Below are positions 43,730-51,539 of a stretch of 64,000 nucleotides of DNA, one piece after another. The position numbers and the translations under genes were made by a program. The notes under the pieces were generated by a model. That model was not told where the DNA came from, did no database searches, and worked only from the letters and a program-made list of their open reading frames with translations. Location: contig NZ_JAGDXD010000043.1 of the NCBI RefSeq assembly GCF_023256255.1, positions 1 through 64,000 of the forward strand, read 5' to 3'. This stretch comes from Caldivirga sp. GTDB lineage: Archaea > Thermoproteota > Thermoprotei > Thermoproteales > Thermocladiaceae. Numbering within the stretch: position 1 is the stretch's first letter; each line of letters begins with the position of its first letter.

Positions 43730-44062
43730 TCACAATCTTAAGTACAGCCAGCCATCAGCCATCTTCCTCACAATTTCCCCTACCCCAGCATTAACGGTTA
43801 CAACACCATTAATTAATTCCCCCTCATTAATGTTACTTAGCCTCATTGCATTTCTACACGCTACAATCAGAACACCCATTCTAATAAGCTCATTAATATC
43901 ATCCTCATATTCACTACCCTTAACTAATGCCTTAACGGCGGTTTGGTTAAAAACAACCTCAAGCTGTACATCACTTACATCATTAAGCAGGTTCCTACAT
44001 GATATCAACGCCGCCTTAACCTTCTCTAAGTCTGATACGTGTGCAACAACCTTATGAACCAT
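43730..44062 (-). CDS. DsrE/DsrF-like protein
   Basis: A 110-residue protein with the DsrE fold pattern: KVVAHVSDLEKVKAALISCRNLLND at the start, VQLEVVFNQTAVKALVKGS, and GVLIVACRNAMRLSNI, where the Cys (about 68) is the position used for sulfur transfer in active family members. It may carry sulfur in relay reactions, like TusE/DsrE proteins, though many archaeal relatives are uncharacterised. It is a single-gene unit, convergent with rpo7. Confidence 0.75.
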   Translation of the reverse strand: MVHKVVAHVSDLEKVKAALISCRNLLNDVSDVQLEVVFNQTAVKALVKGSEYEDDINELIRMGVLIVACRNAMRLSNINEGELINGVVTVNAGVGEIVRKMADGWLYLRL

Positions 44063-44396
44063 AATTATCAGTGGGCATTAGTACATTAATAATAAATCCT
44101 TTATTTCACATAGTCGTCTTCACCTATGCTGCATATAGGTTACGGGCTCATAAAATCTAATGAGAAGTTTCGCTTTTTAGTGGTGGGGTATGGTTTATTA
44201 GGCGTTTTGCGAGCATTATGTTTAAGTTAGTGCGCTGTGGGTCTGGCAGGTGTGATGCCACGCCTGTGAGGGGTGCTTGAGCCATGAGGGACGCCCTAAT
44301 GAGTATAGAACCCCACCCTTCAAGACAGGGAGCCGTCAGCTAAGAGAAGATGCCTTAAAAGGCAAGGGTTTAGATTACTATAATTGGGTGATTAAC
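44063..44396. other. Intergenic stretch with mobile-element remains
   Basis: 334 bp between DsrE and the chosen DUF72 start. The right part carries the IS200/IS605-like end described separately, plus the palindrome TGCCTT-AA-AAGGCA (44351-44364) just upstream of the DUF72 start. The left 150 bp show nothing that I recognise. Confidence 0.4.
44225..44345 (+). mobile_element. Probable IS200/IS605-type right-end remnant
   Basis: The stretch ending GAACCCCACCCTTCAAGAC, AGGGAGCCGTCAGC (about 44306-44339) resembles the conserved 3' end of archaeal TnpB-bearing elements, where AACCCC-CCCTT, a GC hairpin, GGG and GTCAGC follow the tnpB stop and form the end of the guide RNA scaffold. Upstream GC-rich self-complementary DNA (GGCAGGTGTGATGCC; CACGCCTGTGAGGGG) would be the part that codes the end of tnpB, but no tnpB frame is intact. 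It would be an orphan scaffold or a decayed element. This is pattern recognition without a database match. Confidence 0.4.
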
Positions 44397-45092
44397 GTGG
44401 AAATTTACGTAGGTACTTCAGGTTGGTTATACAATTGGAATAGGGGTCGTTCCCTAGATTGGTATGTTAAGTATAGTGGGTTGAATGCAGTTGAGTTGAA
44501 TTCATCATTCTATAGGTTACCTAAACCTAAAGTTGTTAACTCATGGGTTAATAAGGCTTCGGCACTAAGATGGTCAATTAAGGCCTATAGGTACATTAGC
44601 CATGTAGCTAAACTCAGTGGTAATGCCCTTAAGGAGTGGCGTAAGATGATTGAATTGTTTAAACCACTTAATAATAGTATTGACTTCTACCTAATTCAAT
44701 TACCCCCATCTTTCAAGTACACTGATGATAACCTAAATAGGCTTCATGACTTTATAAGTGAAATAGGAGGTGGTGAAAAGGTTGCGATTGAGTTTAGGGA
44801 ACGCGGCTGGTTCAATAATAATGTAGTTAACACTATTAATGAAATCGGAGTCACCGTGGTGTCTGTAGACTCCCCGGATATTAAATGGGTAGGGTCTAAT
44901 AATGGAGTAGTTTACCTAAGGATGCATGGAAGAAGTAACTGGTACTTCCACAATTATAGTGATGGTGAATTACGTGAAGTCGCTAATGAAATAATGGCCC
45001 TTAACCCAGTTAAGGTATATATCTTCTTCAATAATGACCACTGGATGTTGGAGAACGCTAAGACTATGCTAAGTATCTTAAGGAACCTTTAA
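44397..45092 (+). CDS. DUF72 family protein
   Basis: 231 residues from the GTG giving VEIYVGTSGWLYNWNRG, the usual N-terminus of DUF72 (YecE-like) TIM-barrel proteins. The longer frame from 44277 adds 40 residues read from the mobile-element remnant and should not be used. Conserved parts are NAVELNSSFYRLPK, FYLIQLPPSFKY, VAIEFRERGWF, GVTVVSVDSPD, VYLRMHGRSNWY and YIFFNNDHWM. Function of the family is not firmly established. It is convergent with dph2, 37 bp apart. Confidence 0.85.
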   Translation: MEIYVGTSGWLYNWNRGRSLDWYVKYSGLNAVELNSSFYRLPKPKVVNSWVNKASALRWSIKAYRYISHVAKLSGNALKEWRKMIELFKPLNNSIDFYLIQLPPSFKYTDDNLNRLHDFISEIGGGEKVAIEFRERGWFNNNVVNTINEIGVTVVSVDSPDIKWVGSNNGVVYLRMHGRSNWYFHNYSDGELREVANEIMALNPVKVYIFFNNDHWMLENAKTMLSILRNL

Positions 45093-45129
45093 TAATGAAT
45101 CAAGTAATATATGAGCGGAGGACTTTAAA

Positions 45130-46143
45130 CTATTGCCCATCATTAAGTGGTATTAGGGTTACTGCCGCCGCCTTATATTCACTTATCTTACCGTTAATAA
45201 TGTACCTTACCTCAAGTGGTGCTATAAGTGGTTTATTAACCCTATCCAAGTCATCTAATGATATCCTAGGGCAAGCCTCAATAACAATTGCGTCAGCATC
45301 AATATTGTTTATAGTTTCGGATGAAACCTCGTCAACGTAAAGTATGAAGGCGTCTTTTCCATTCTGCCGCAGCCTGCGTTTAACACTTAATGCGTGGTTA
45401 ATGTTACCTTGACCTGGCTTACTAGTTAATACTATGGCTATCCTCCTCGCCTCCATGGCCTTAAGCAGGGAATTAACCTTCAAACTAATGTACTTCCTGT
45501 AAACAGGTTCAATATCCTCCACAATAACTCTATGTGGATCAGCCACCATTACTCTTGAACTTGGGTTAATTAACTTAGCAGTCAATGCGTAGAAGTAACC
45601 ACCTGAAACAACCACAACCTTATCAGCCTTAACGGGCATGAAGCATCCGGTGAATGGCCCCAATGCGGTACCATGTATCCTCTTAGCCAGAGATTCCGCG
45701 TAAAGCTTGTAAAGAATTGGGTAAAGGACGAATGAACCCTCATACTTTCCTAGGTTCCTAGCCAATGCCTCAACAACATCATCATCAGGTACATAGTAGG
45801 CTGGTAAAATATATGCTTTAAACCCCTTACCAGTAATCACTGTCTTCACACCATTCTTCTCGGCAACGTAACCATTCATCCTCATTAATGAAGCAATATT
45901 TGGGGGTAATGCGTGGCCAATGTGTATAAGATCAAAACCAGGTGGGGGAGCAATTATGTCGCATGCCCCCCAAGCATTCCTACCACTTACAATAACCTCC
46001 TTAACACCATACTTCTCAGTGATTATTCTCGATAATGCCACAGCAACCTTATTAAGGCCTATTGGAGCTTCAATCATGACTTTATCCTTAATTAATCCCA
46101 TCACCTCATCAATACCCTCCACTAAAACACCCTCAATCATCAT
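45130..46143 (-). CDS. dph2: Diphthamide synthase radical enzyme Dph2
   Basis: A 337-residue non-classical radical SAM enzyme that starts diphthamide synthesis on elongation factor 2. The three cluster cysteines are present at the expected places: Cys61 (WGACD), Cys167 (GPFTGCF) and Cys291 (IEACPRISLDD). Archaeal Dph2 is a homodimer with one [4Fe-4S] cluster per subunit. The start may be the first or second Met. It faces the membrane kinase gene across about 50 bp and may share one symmetric TATA box with it. Confidence 0.93.
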   Translation of the reverse strand: MMIEGVLVEGIDEVMGLIKDKVMIEAPIGLNKVAVALSRIITEKYGVKEVIVSGRNAWGACDIIAPPPGFDLIHIGHALPPNIASLMRMNGYVAEKNGVKTVITGKGFKAYILPAYYVPDDDVVEALARNLGKYEGSFVLYPILYKLYAESLAKRIHGTALGPFTGCFMPVKADKVVVVSGGYFYALTAKLINPSSRVMVADPHRVIVEDIEPVYRKYISLKVNSLLKAMEARRIAIVLTSKPGQGNINHALSVKRRLRQNGKDAFILYVDEVSSETINNIDADAIVIEACPRISLDDLDRVNKPLIAPLEVRYIINGKISEYKAAAVTLIPLNDGQ

Positions 46144-46163
46144 TACTTTTTCATTAGGCTCTA

Positions 46164-46175
46164 GGTTAATAAACC
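46164..46175. promoter_or_regulatory. Symmetric TATA box for dph2 and the kinase gene
   Basis: GGTTAATAAACC reads GGTTTATTAACC on the other strand. Its centre is about 28 nt before the kinase ATG at 46198 and 26-29 nt before the two possible dph2 starts, so it can place leaderless transcripts in both directions. No other AT-rich box fits either gene in this gap. Confidence 0.5.
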
Positions 46176-46197
46176 CTACATGGGGTGCTTAGCTGAA

Positions 46198-47784
46198 ATG
46201 CGCAGTGAATTAAGGTATAGTTACTATGATTTAATTGAGAGGATTGCGGAGACTTCAGCCTTAGCAGTATTAACGACGGCCATTGGGATAACCTTTAATG
46301 AAGGTATGGTTATGATAATAGTAACCACGTTAACAATGCTCCCTGTGCTTCTATTTCCCTTCGCTAAGAATTACGCAACAATAAGTGCACTATACTTGGC
46401 CTTAGCCTTAATAACCTATAGCAACATTAATTCACTAGGGTTCGTAAATGAGTTAATAGTCATGGTAGGCGTTTCAATGGCTGTTTTACTAACAATCATT
46501 CAACTACCAGTATGGTTACGTTACCTTCTACTTGGTGCTTATTATGTGCTCGTGGTCACTTCAACAGCTAACACGTACTCCTTAATATACATTATATTCA
46601 GTTTCCTACTATTAATGTATATGGCAGTGAGGGCATCCAGTGGTCCCCTTCAATCAACCTACAAGTACCCACCTTGGGTGATGTATGTTCTCTCAATATC
46701 CCCCCTAGTGCTAATTCTCCTTAGCCAAAGATTAAATGCCAACGTATCTCAAGCTGCACCAAGCATACTGGCTAGCTTTGTATTAACAATACCGCTGATT
46801 AAGTCAAGTAGGCTTAAGCGGGCTTTAGCTGTTGCATTATCATCGATTCCACTCGTCTTCATACCGCAAGCATCTTTTCTCCTAATCCCAGCATTAGCAA
46901 CGTTCAGGAGGGTGAGGTTCCATAAGGGTGTGCCACCGCCTGAAACATGGGTTGATGCATGGATTGGTGGTCGCTACTACATTGAGAAGGTTATTGATAT
47001 TGGAGGCTTCAGTTACGTATTACTGGGTCGTTACGGTAATGAGAAGTACGCTATTAAGGTTCTTAGGTACACTAGTCCTAGTAATACTCCATTGGCCAGT
47101 GACTTAAAGGTTGTTCAATCGTTTAAGAGGGAGATGACTAGCTACCTACTGGTTAACAGTGATAGGGTGGTTAAGGTATATGAAATACACATAAATGAGG
47201 ATAAACTACCCTACAGGAACCTTGAGTCCTACCTGGAGGATCCACCTTACATAGTCATGGATTACATGGAGTATGGTTCATTAAGACGTTACCTTAGGGA
47301 GAAAGGTAAGTTAGATGTAGCTGAGGCCGTTAGGATAACTTACGAGATAGCTGTTGCCTTAAAGGAACTACATAGCATGGGTATGCTTCACCTTGATCTT
47401 AAGCCGGAGAACGTTTTATTTAAGGATAAGAATAGGAGAGTTGTTAAGCTTGGTGACTTGGGGGCTTCAAGAGTTTATGCAGGGCAGAGGGTTGAAATAT
47501 CCCAATTCTCACTGGCGTATTCAGCCCCCGAGGTTCTTATGAATAAGGCAGCCACAGATAAGGCTGACGTATACTCCCTGGGTTTAATAATGTACGAGAT
47601 GCTCATGGGCTTCAACCCGCAGCAGTATACCCTAAGGGGCATTACGCCACCCATGGATCCACGTATACCTCCACCGATTGCCAGTATCATACTAAGAAGC
47701 CTAAGTGTGGATCCTCAAATGCGTCCAAGCATTGATGAGATTATTGCGGTGCTCAGCGTTTTCACGGCCCCTCCATCACCTTAA
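46198..47784 (+). CDS. Membrane Ser/Thr protein kinase
   Basis: About 528 residues from the ATG giving MRSELRYSYYDLIERI. The first 240 hold about eight hydrophobic helices, then a cytoplasmic eukaryotic-type kinase domain. Numbered from an ATG six codons upstream: glycine-poor ATP loop GGFSYVLLG (275-283), Lys293 (YAIKVL), Glu318, catalytic Asp406 and Asn411 (HLDLKPENVL), metal Asp426 (GDLGAS, DFG equivalent) and SAPEV. The set looks active. Serine- and threonine-rich targets could be the FHA proteins encoded convergently. The sensor is apparently the membrane part, since no outside domain is seen. Confidence 0.88.
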   Translation: MRSELRYSYYDLIERIAETSALAVLTTAIGITFNEGMVMIIVTTLTMLPVLLFPFAKNYATISALYLALALITYSNINSLGFVNELIVMVGVSMAVLLTIIQLPVWLRYLLLGAYYVLVVTSTANTYSLIYIIFSFLLLMYMAVRASSGPLQSTYKYPPWVMYVLSISPLVLILLSQRLNANVSQAAPSILASFVLTIPLIKSSRLKRALAVALSSIPLVFIPQASFLLIPALATFRRVRFHKGVPPPETWVDAWIGGRYYIEKVIDIGGFSYVLLGRYGNEKYAIKVLRYTSPSNTPLASDLKVVQSFKREMTSYLLVNSDRVVKVYEIHINEDKLPYRNLESYLEDPPYIVMDYMEYGSLRRYLREKGKLDVAEAVRITYEIAVALKELHSMGMLHLDLKPENVLFKDKNRRVVKLGDLGASRVYAGQRVEISQFSLAYSAPEVLMNKAATDKADVYSLGLIMYEMLMGFNPQQYTLRGITPPMDPRIPPPIASIILRSLSVDPQMRPSIDEIIAVLSVFTAPPSP

Positions 47785-47893
47785 CCAGTGGATTAGCTTA
47801 ATCAAGGGTCTTAATGATTAATGAAGCTGCGGTTAGATGCAGTGTGGGTTCAAACTAATGAGGATACGTAACTAATGCTTGACCATAGTTAAA

Positions 47894-48322
47894 TTAGCCT
47901 TGAATTAGATTTATCTTTAATATAGTGTATATTCCTAACCTTACCACTATCCCATCCCTTAATTCAACTTTATTAACGCGTTCGAAAACACCATTATTGT
48001 ACACGTATGTGCCGTTCTTACTGTTTAAGTCAACTAGTACTATTGAGCCGCTGGGATCCTTGGATATCATTGCGTGCTTCCTTGAGACTGTTATATCCGG
48101 TACAACCACTATGTTGTCTGGTGCCCTCCCTATAGTTATTGAATCGAAGTAAACCACGTCAAGGTCTACTGCAGTGTTCTTAAGTGAGTCAACCGTTGAT
48201 TCTATGAAAGTTATCCTAATTCTCTTAACAGGCTTTTGCTCCACATGCCTAGTGGTTTCTGTCCCCAGGTCCTTAACATTAAGTGTTGTATTACCCTTAT
48301 TATTCTGCATTGCGGCATTCAA
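47894..48322 (-). CDS. FHA-domain protein
   Basis: A 142-residue soluble protein with a complete forkhead-associated domain at about 60-140: SITIGRAPDNIVV, VSRKHAMISK and VDLNSKNGTYVYN carry the conserved GR, S-R-x-H and N-G-T of phosphothreonine-binding FHA domains. The N-terminal 45 residues are polar and contain Thr residues (NKGNTTLNVKD, GTETTRH) that could be phosphorylated. It lies 54 bp after the membrane FHA-like gene and converges on the kinase, whose end is 109 bp away. A phospho-signalling partner of that kinase is likely by context. Confidence 0.87.
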   Translation of the reverse strand: MNAAMQNNKGNTTLNVKDLGTETTRHVEQKPVKRIRITFIESTVDSLKNTAVDLDVVYFDSITIGRAPDNIVVVPDITVSRKHAMISKDPSGSIVLVDLNSKNGTYVYNNGVFERVNKVELRDGIVVRLGIYTILKINLIQG

Positions 48323-48376
48323 TCTAATAGGTGTTTATATGCTTTTATACGCATCCCTACGCATATTGACGGAGGC

Positions 48377-49078
48377 TTAACTTAAGCGAGTTATCCTAAC
48401 TCTAATGTTGTTAATCCAAATTACGTAAGATTCACTTGGTTCCACCACTATAGAGTCAACGCCTTTAAGCTTACCCTTATCCTCAATCATTAACCCCTTA
48501 CCCGTAACAGTAACCTTACCCTTATCGTTAGTTATTATGATGGATAGGTCCGTTACCTTAACTGGCAGAATAATATCACTGCCTTTACCGCTCCCCACTG
48601 TAACTCTATTCCTCACTAGGATTATCTTATTGAACTCGAGTTGCGGATCAATTAAACTAATCCTAATGCTTGGTATCCTTTGGCATATTGATACATCAAC
48701 TAGGATTGTCATATACATTCCGAAGCCTAACGCAATACCCATTAGTATGGATGTAGCCATGGCGTAGAATGATTGATAGGTTAATGCTGAGTATATTGAA
48801 ATATACAATAGTGCAGTGATACCGCCCACTAATCCATTAGCGCTTTTACAAGTTATGATCCTTTCCCTGACGTACACCCTAGTGAGTAGAACCATTGCTG
48901 ATGAAACCAGTAGAAGGAATAGTAGTATTGATAATGAGGTACCCACACCTATCGGCATCTTGAACATGTACCTAACTAGGATATCGTAAAGCATAACTAA
49001 AAGTATTAGAAGTGCTATGGCTGGTGCATTACGAAGTATCAATGTTTCCACTTCAGACGTTAGCTTTATCTTAACCAT
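48377..49078 (-). CDS. Membrane protein with degenerate FHA-like domain
   Basis: About 233 residues from the ATG that overlaps the nre stop by 8 nt; the longer frame from 49159 overlaps nre by 89 nt and is less likely. Five hydrophobic helices (to about residue 140) are followed by a beta-rich cytoplasmic domain that resembles FHA in spacing (NRVTVGSGKGSDIILP; VTDLSIIITNDKG; LMIEDKGKLKG) but lacks the Arg after Gly and the S-x-x-H pair. It should not bind phosphothreonine in the usual way. It is between nre and the canonical FHA gene in one operon. Confidence 0.72.
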   Translation of the reverse strand: MVKIKLTSEVETLILRNAPAIALLILLVMLYDILVRYMFKMPIGVGTSLSILLFLLLVSSAMVLLTRVYVRERIITCKSANGLVGGITALLYISIYSALTYQSFYAMATSILMGIALGFGMYMTILVDVSICQRIPSIRISLIDPQLEFNKIILVRNRVTVGSGKGSDIILPVKVTDLSIIITNDKGKVTVTGKGLMIEDKGKLKGVDSIVVEPSESYVIWINNIRVRITRLS

Positions 49079-50285
49079 AATTAACACCCATGTAATCAGT
49101 AATGCGGCTATGCCTACTAGGCATAAGTTTAATGACATCCTTACTTTTAAGTAATTCAACTAGGGCCGCGTAAACTTCATTACCTCTCCTAATTGGTCCA
49201 TTTTCAAGCGCCCTCTTAACAGTCTCCCTTATATGCCAATTACCTACAGTTACGAAGTATTCAGGTAAAACCTCCCTAAATATGATCACTTCGGCTGATC
49301 TACCAATACTATTAAGGTACTCTAAGGCAGATAACCTAGCAGCGTAAAAGCCCCCATCCATATCGCTGACTTTTCCCCTGTGATTCTCGTCAACAACATG
49401 CACCGCAGTTTCATTACTTAAGACTAAGGCTGAGGATGGGTACCACACTTCAATCCACCTAGCCCTATATGCACCAGGCCTAAGCACTATCATGAATCTG
49501 TTACCAAGGTACTCACCGTAGAAGAGTAAGTCCTCACTTAACTCAGGCATTAAAGTAACCCTGCTCCTTAACTTGTCACCTATTATTGAGTCCACTGCGG
49601 TAATAGCCCACCTAGTGGGCACTAGTTTCCTACTTCTTCTCCTACCCAACATGCCTACTGATAATGCCCTTACCAGTGGGTAAACCCCTATACCCGCTCT
49701 ATAGGCTTCCCAAACTGCATCACCGGCCTCAACATCATCGTTAATTAACATCTCAATAGGCTTAGGTACCCTGGGGTTATTGTTAATCCTTATCCTTAAA
49801 GCCCTCGCGGAGGGAGGCGTGGGTGCCAGTAATTCATTAATGCTGAATCCAGTTAACTTACCCTTGAGTAGAGCCTCCATATCCACTGGTTTCTCTGAAA
49901 CTGACGCCAATGATAATTCATTATCATAAAGCTTACTGACTTCATTAACCTTAACGGTGGTTGAGGCCGCAACCATAGATGACCTAAGCCTAATAATGTC
50001 AAATAGGCTTAATTTACCCCACCATTCACTTGGATTATCGTAACTAGAGGCTGCATCACCATGCACACCAGGCGGTATACTAACCATAACTCTCACTGAT
50101 GGGTACCCATGCTCACCGATTATTACTGATGGTGGTGAGGAGCCATCGACATTGCCGTTAATATACCTTTCAATTCGACTTAGCGTAATCTTTCTCTCCA
50201 ACAGTGGGCACTTGGGTAATCCACATAGGTTCCTGTATCCCTTACACGCTAAGCATAGCTCTGGCCTTATCCTAATTCCGGTCAC
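49071..50285 (-). CDS. nreA: Nre-family DNA repair protein
   Basis: A 404-residue archaeal Nre protein. An N-terminal zinc site is CLACKGYRNLCGLPKCP. PSVIIGEHGYPSVRVMVS, SYDNPSEWWGKLSLFDIIRLRSSMV, and RSRKLVPTRWAITAVDS are family blocks. In Haloferax, Nre proteins act in repair of mitomycin-type damage and bind PCNA through a C-terminal QxxLxxFF motif; the C-terminus here (SRHSRITDYMGVNYG) has no clear such motif. It is the first gene of the operon with the FHA proteins. A role with PCNA is family knowledge, not shown here. Confidence 0.85.
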   Translation of the reverse strand: MTGIRIRPELCLACKGYRNLCGLPKCPLLERKITLSRIERYINGNVDGSSPPSVIIGEHGYPSVRVMVSIPPGVHGDAASSYDNPSEWWGKLSLFDIIRLRSSMVAASTTVKVNEVSKLYDNELSLASVSEKPVDMEALLKGKLTGFSINELLAPTPPSARALRIRINNNPRVPKPIEMLINDDVEAGDAVWEAYRAGIGVYPLVRALSVGMLGRRRSRKLVPTRWAITAVDSIIGDKLRSRVTLMPELSEDLLFYGEYLGNRFMIVLRPGAYRARWIEVWYPSSALVLSNETAVHVVDENHRGKVSDMDGGFYAARLSALEYLNSIGRSAEVIIFREVLPEYFVTVGNWHIRETVKRALENGPIRRGNEVYAALVELLKSKDVIKLMPSRHSRITDYMGVNYG

Positions 50286-50325
50286 TGCGACCTAAGCTAT
50301 AGTAGTTAAGGGTATTTAAAACGTT

Positions 50326-51135
50326 TCAAGTAGGAATCCTAGTTACCTTTATTGTGAATGAGAATTCCCTAGTCTCATTGGGCTTAATGGTTATGAGACC
50401 CATTCCATTATGATATGCGTCAGGTGCTCCGCTCATGGGTTCAACAGCTACTGCATTAGGAATACCAGTGTAGACTTGGAGGTACTTCATGTTAACTCTA
50501 GTTATGGTTATTCCTGAGTATGATGAGGTTAATTCAATTGGGTCATCAACAATGAAGCAGTCATCCCACTCACCCTTACTTAATTCACGCCTTATTAACC
50601 TACCTGTAGGTATCTTATCCACTGCCTCACATTGATATGATTCCCCACCAGTCCTTATGTTCCAGTCACTGGAAACTAGGAAGTAAGGGTGAGCCCCAAC
50701 TGTGAGTGGCGCATCTGAGGATCCGATGTTCCTTATTGTGAAACTCACCTTTAATGAATCACCACCGAGTTCATACTTGACCAGGATATCTAGTATTGAT
50801 GGGTATCCACTATGCCTAAGCACGTAGTTAAGTAAGGCGGAGTTAACGGTTGATTCCTTCACTATGAAATCCTTATCAAGGACCAGACCATGGATTGCAT
50901 GGTCCTCCCTAGGTGGCCACCACTTAACAGGCAACGTATACTTAACTCCATTAAACACGTATTCAGCTCCTTTAACCCTATTGGCGTACGGTATTAATAT
51001 AGCCATACCTCCCCTAGTTGGTGCATCAAGATTACCCTTTAGGATCACATCCCTTCCCCCAATACTCCATGAATATAGGTAAGCCCCCTTCTCATAAATA
51101 ATAGCCTCAGAGCTACCTTCCCTAAGCCTAATCAT
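50326..51135 (-). CDS. Aldose 1-epimerase family protein
   Basis: A 269-residue beta-sandwich protein. The general acid and base positions are His in HAIHGLV (about 91), His in VGAHPYFL (about 164) and Glu in AVEPMSGAPD (about 237), as in galactose mutarotases. It interconverts anomers of a sugar or sugar phosphate. It is alone between nre and tusA. Confidence 0.85.
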   Translation of the reverse strand: MIRLREGSSEAIIYEKGAYLYSWSIGGRDVILKGNLDAPTRGGMAILIPYANRVKGAEYVFNGVKYTLPVKWWPPREDHAIHGLVLDKDFIVKESTVNSALLNYVLRHSGYPSILDILVKYELGGDSLKVSFTIRNIGSSDAPLTVGAHPYFLVSSDWNIRTGGESYQCEAVDKIPTGRLIRRELSKGEWDDCFIVDDPIELTSSYSGITITRVNMKYLQVYTGIPNAVAVEPMSGAPDAYHNGMGLITIKPNETREFSFTIKVTRIPT

Positions 51136-51220
51136 ATCCTCCAGATCAAGCTGCGTAGTTAAAAGTATACCGTCATTAAATTAATGATATTAATCACGGC
51201 ATTTCCACCGAGTCTCTACA

Positions 51221-51451
51221 CTAAGAGTTCCTAATTGCTACGATTATGTAAGCGTTATCATGCTCAACATTACTTTCAATGGACTCACCCAGTATTTTCA
51301 AGAATCTTAGAAGCATCATGTAGCACACGTAGTCATCAGTCTTTATTACGAACCTTGATCCAATAGGCACTTTAACTAATTCTCTTGCTACTATATTCAA
51401 TGGCGTGGGGCAACTCATACCACTAACGTTTATCTCATACTGCGTATTCAT
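51221..51451 (-). CDS. tusA: TusA-family sulfur carrier
   Basis: A 76-residue SirA/TusA fold protein: INVSGMSCPTPLNIVARELVKV, with the CPxP motif (Cys at about 14) that carries persulfide sulfur, and GSRFVIKTDDYVC. In other prokaryotes TusA feeds sulfur to tRNA thiolation, molybdenum cofactor or energy metabolism. It is divergent from a SelD-like/acylphosphatase fusion gene (88 bp between), which hints at shared regulation. Confidence 0.88.
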   Translation of the reverse strand: MNTQYEINVSGMSCPTPLNIVARELVKVPIGSRFVIKTDDYVCYMMLLRFLKILGESIESNVEHDNAYIIVAIRNS

Positions 51452-51539
51452 AGTAGGGGTTTAAGTTGATTTCTTTTTAGATGTGAAATAATTAGGCATA
51501 AAATGCAGCATAATCATTACTTTAAATTCAATTCAAGTA

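Noticed and set aside
44277-44396. N-terminal 40 residues of the long DUF72 frame
   Set aside because: They are read from the probable mobile-element end; DUF72 proteins begin at the sequence starting VEIYVGTSGW.
47785-47893. GGGTTCAAACT resembling a T-arm
   Set aside because: The flanking bases do not pair and no other tRNA arm is present; it lies between convergent genes.
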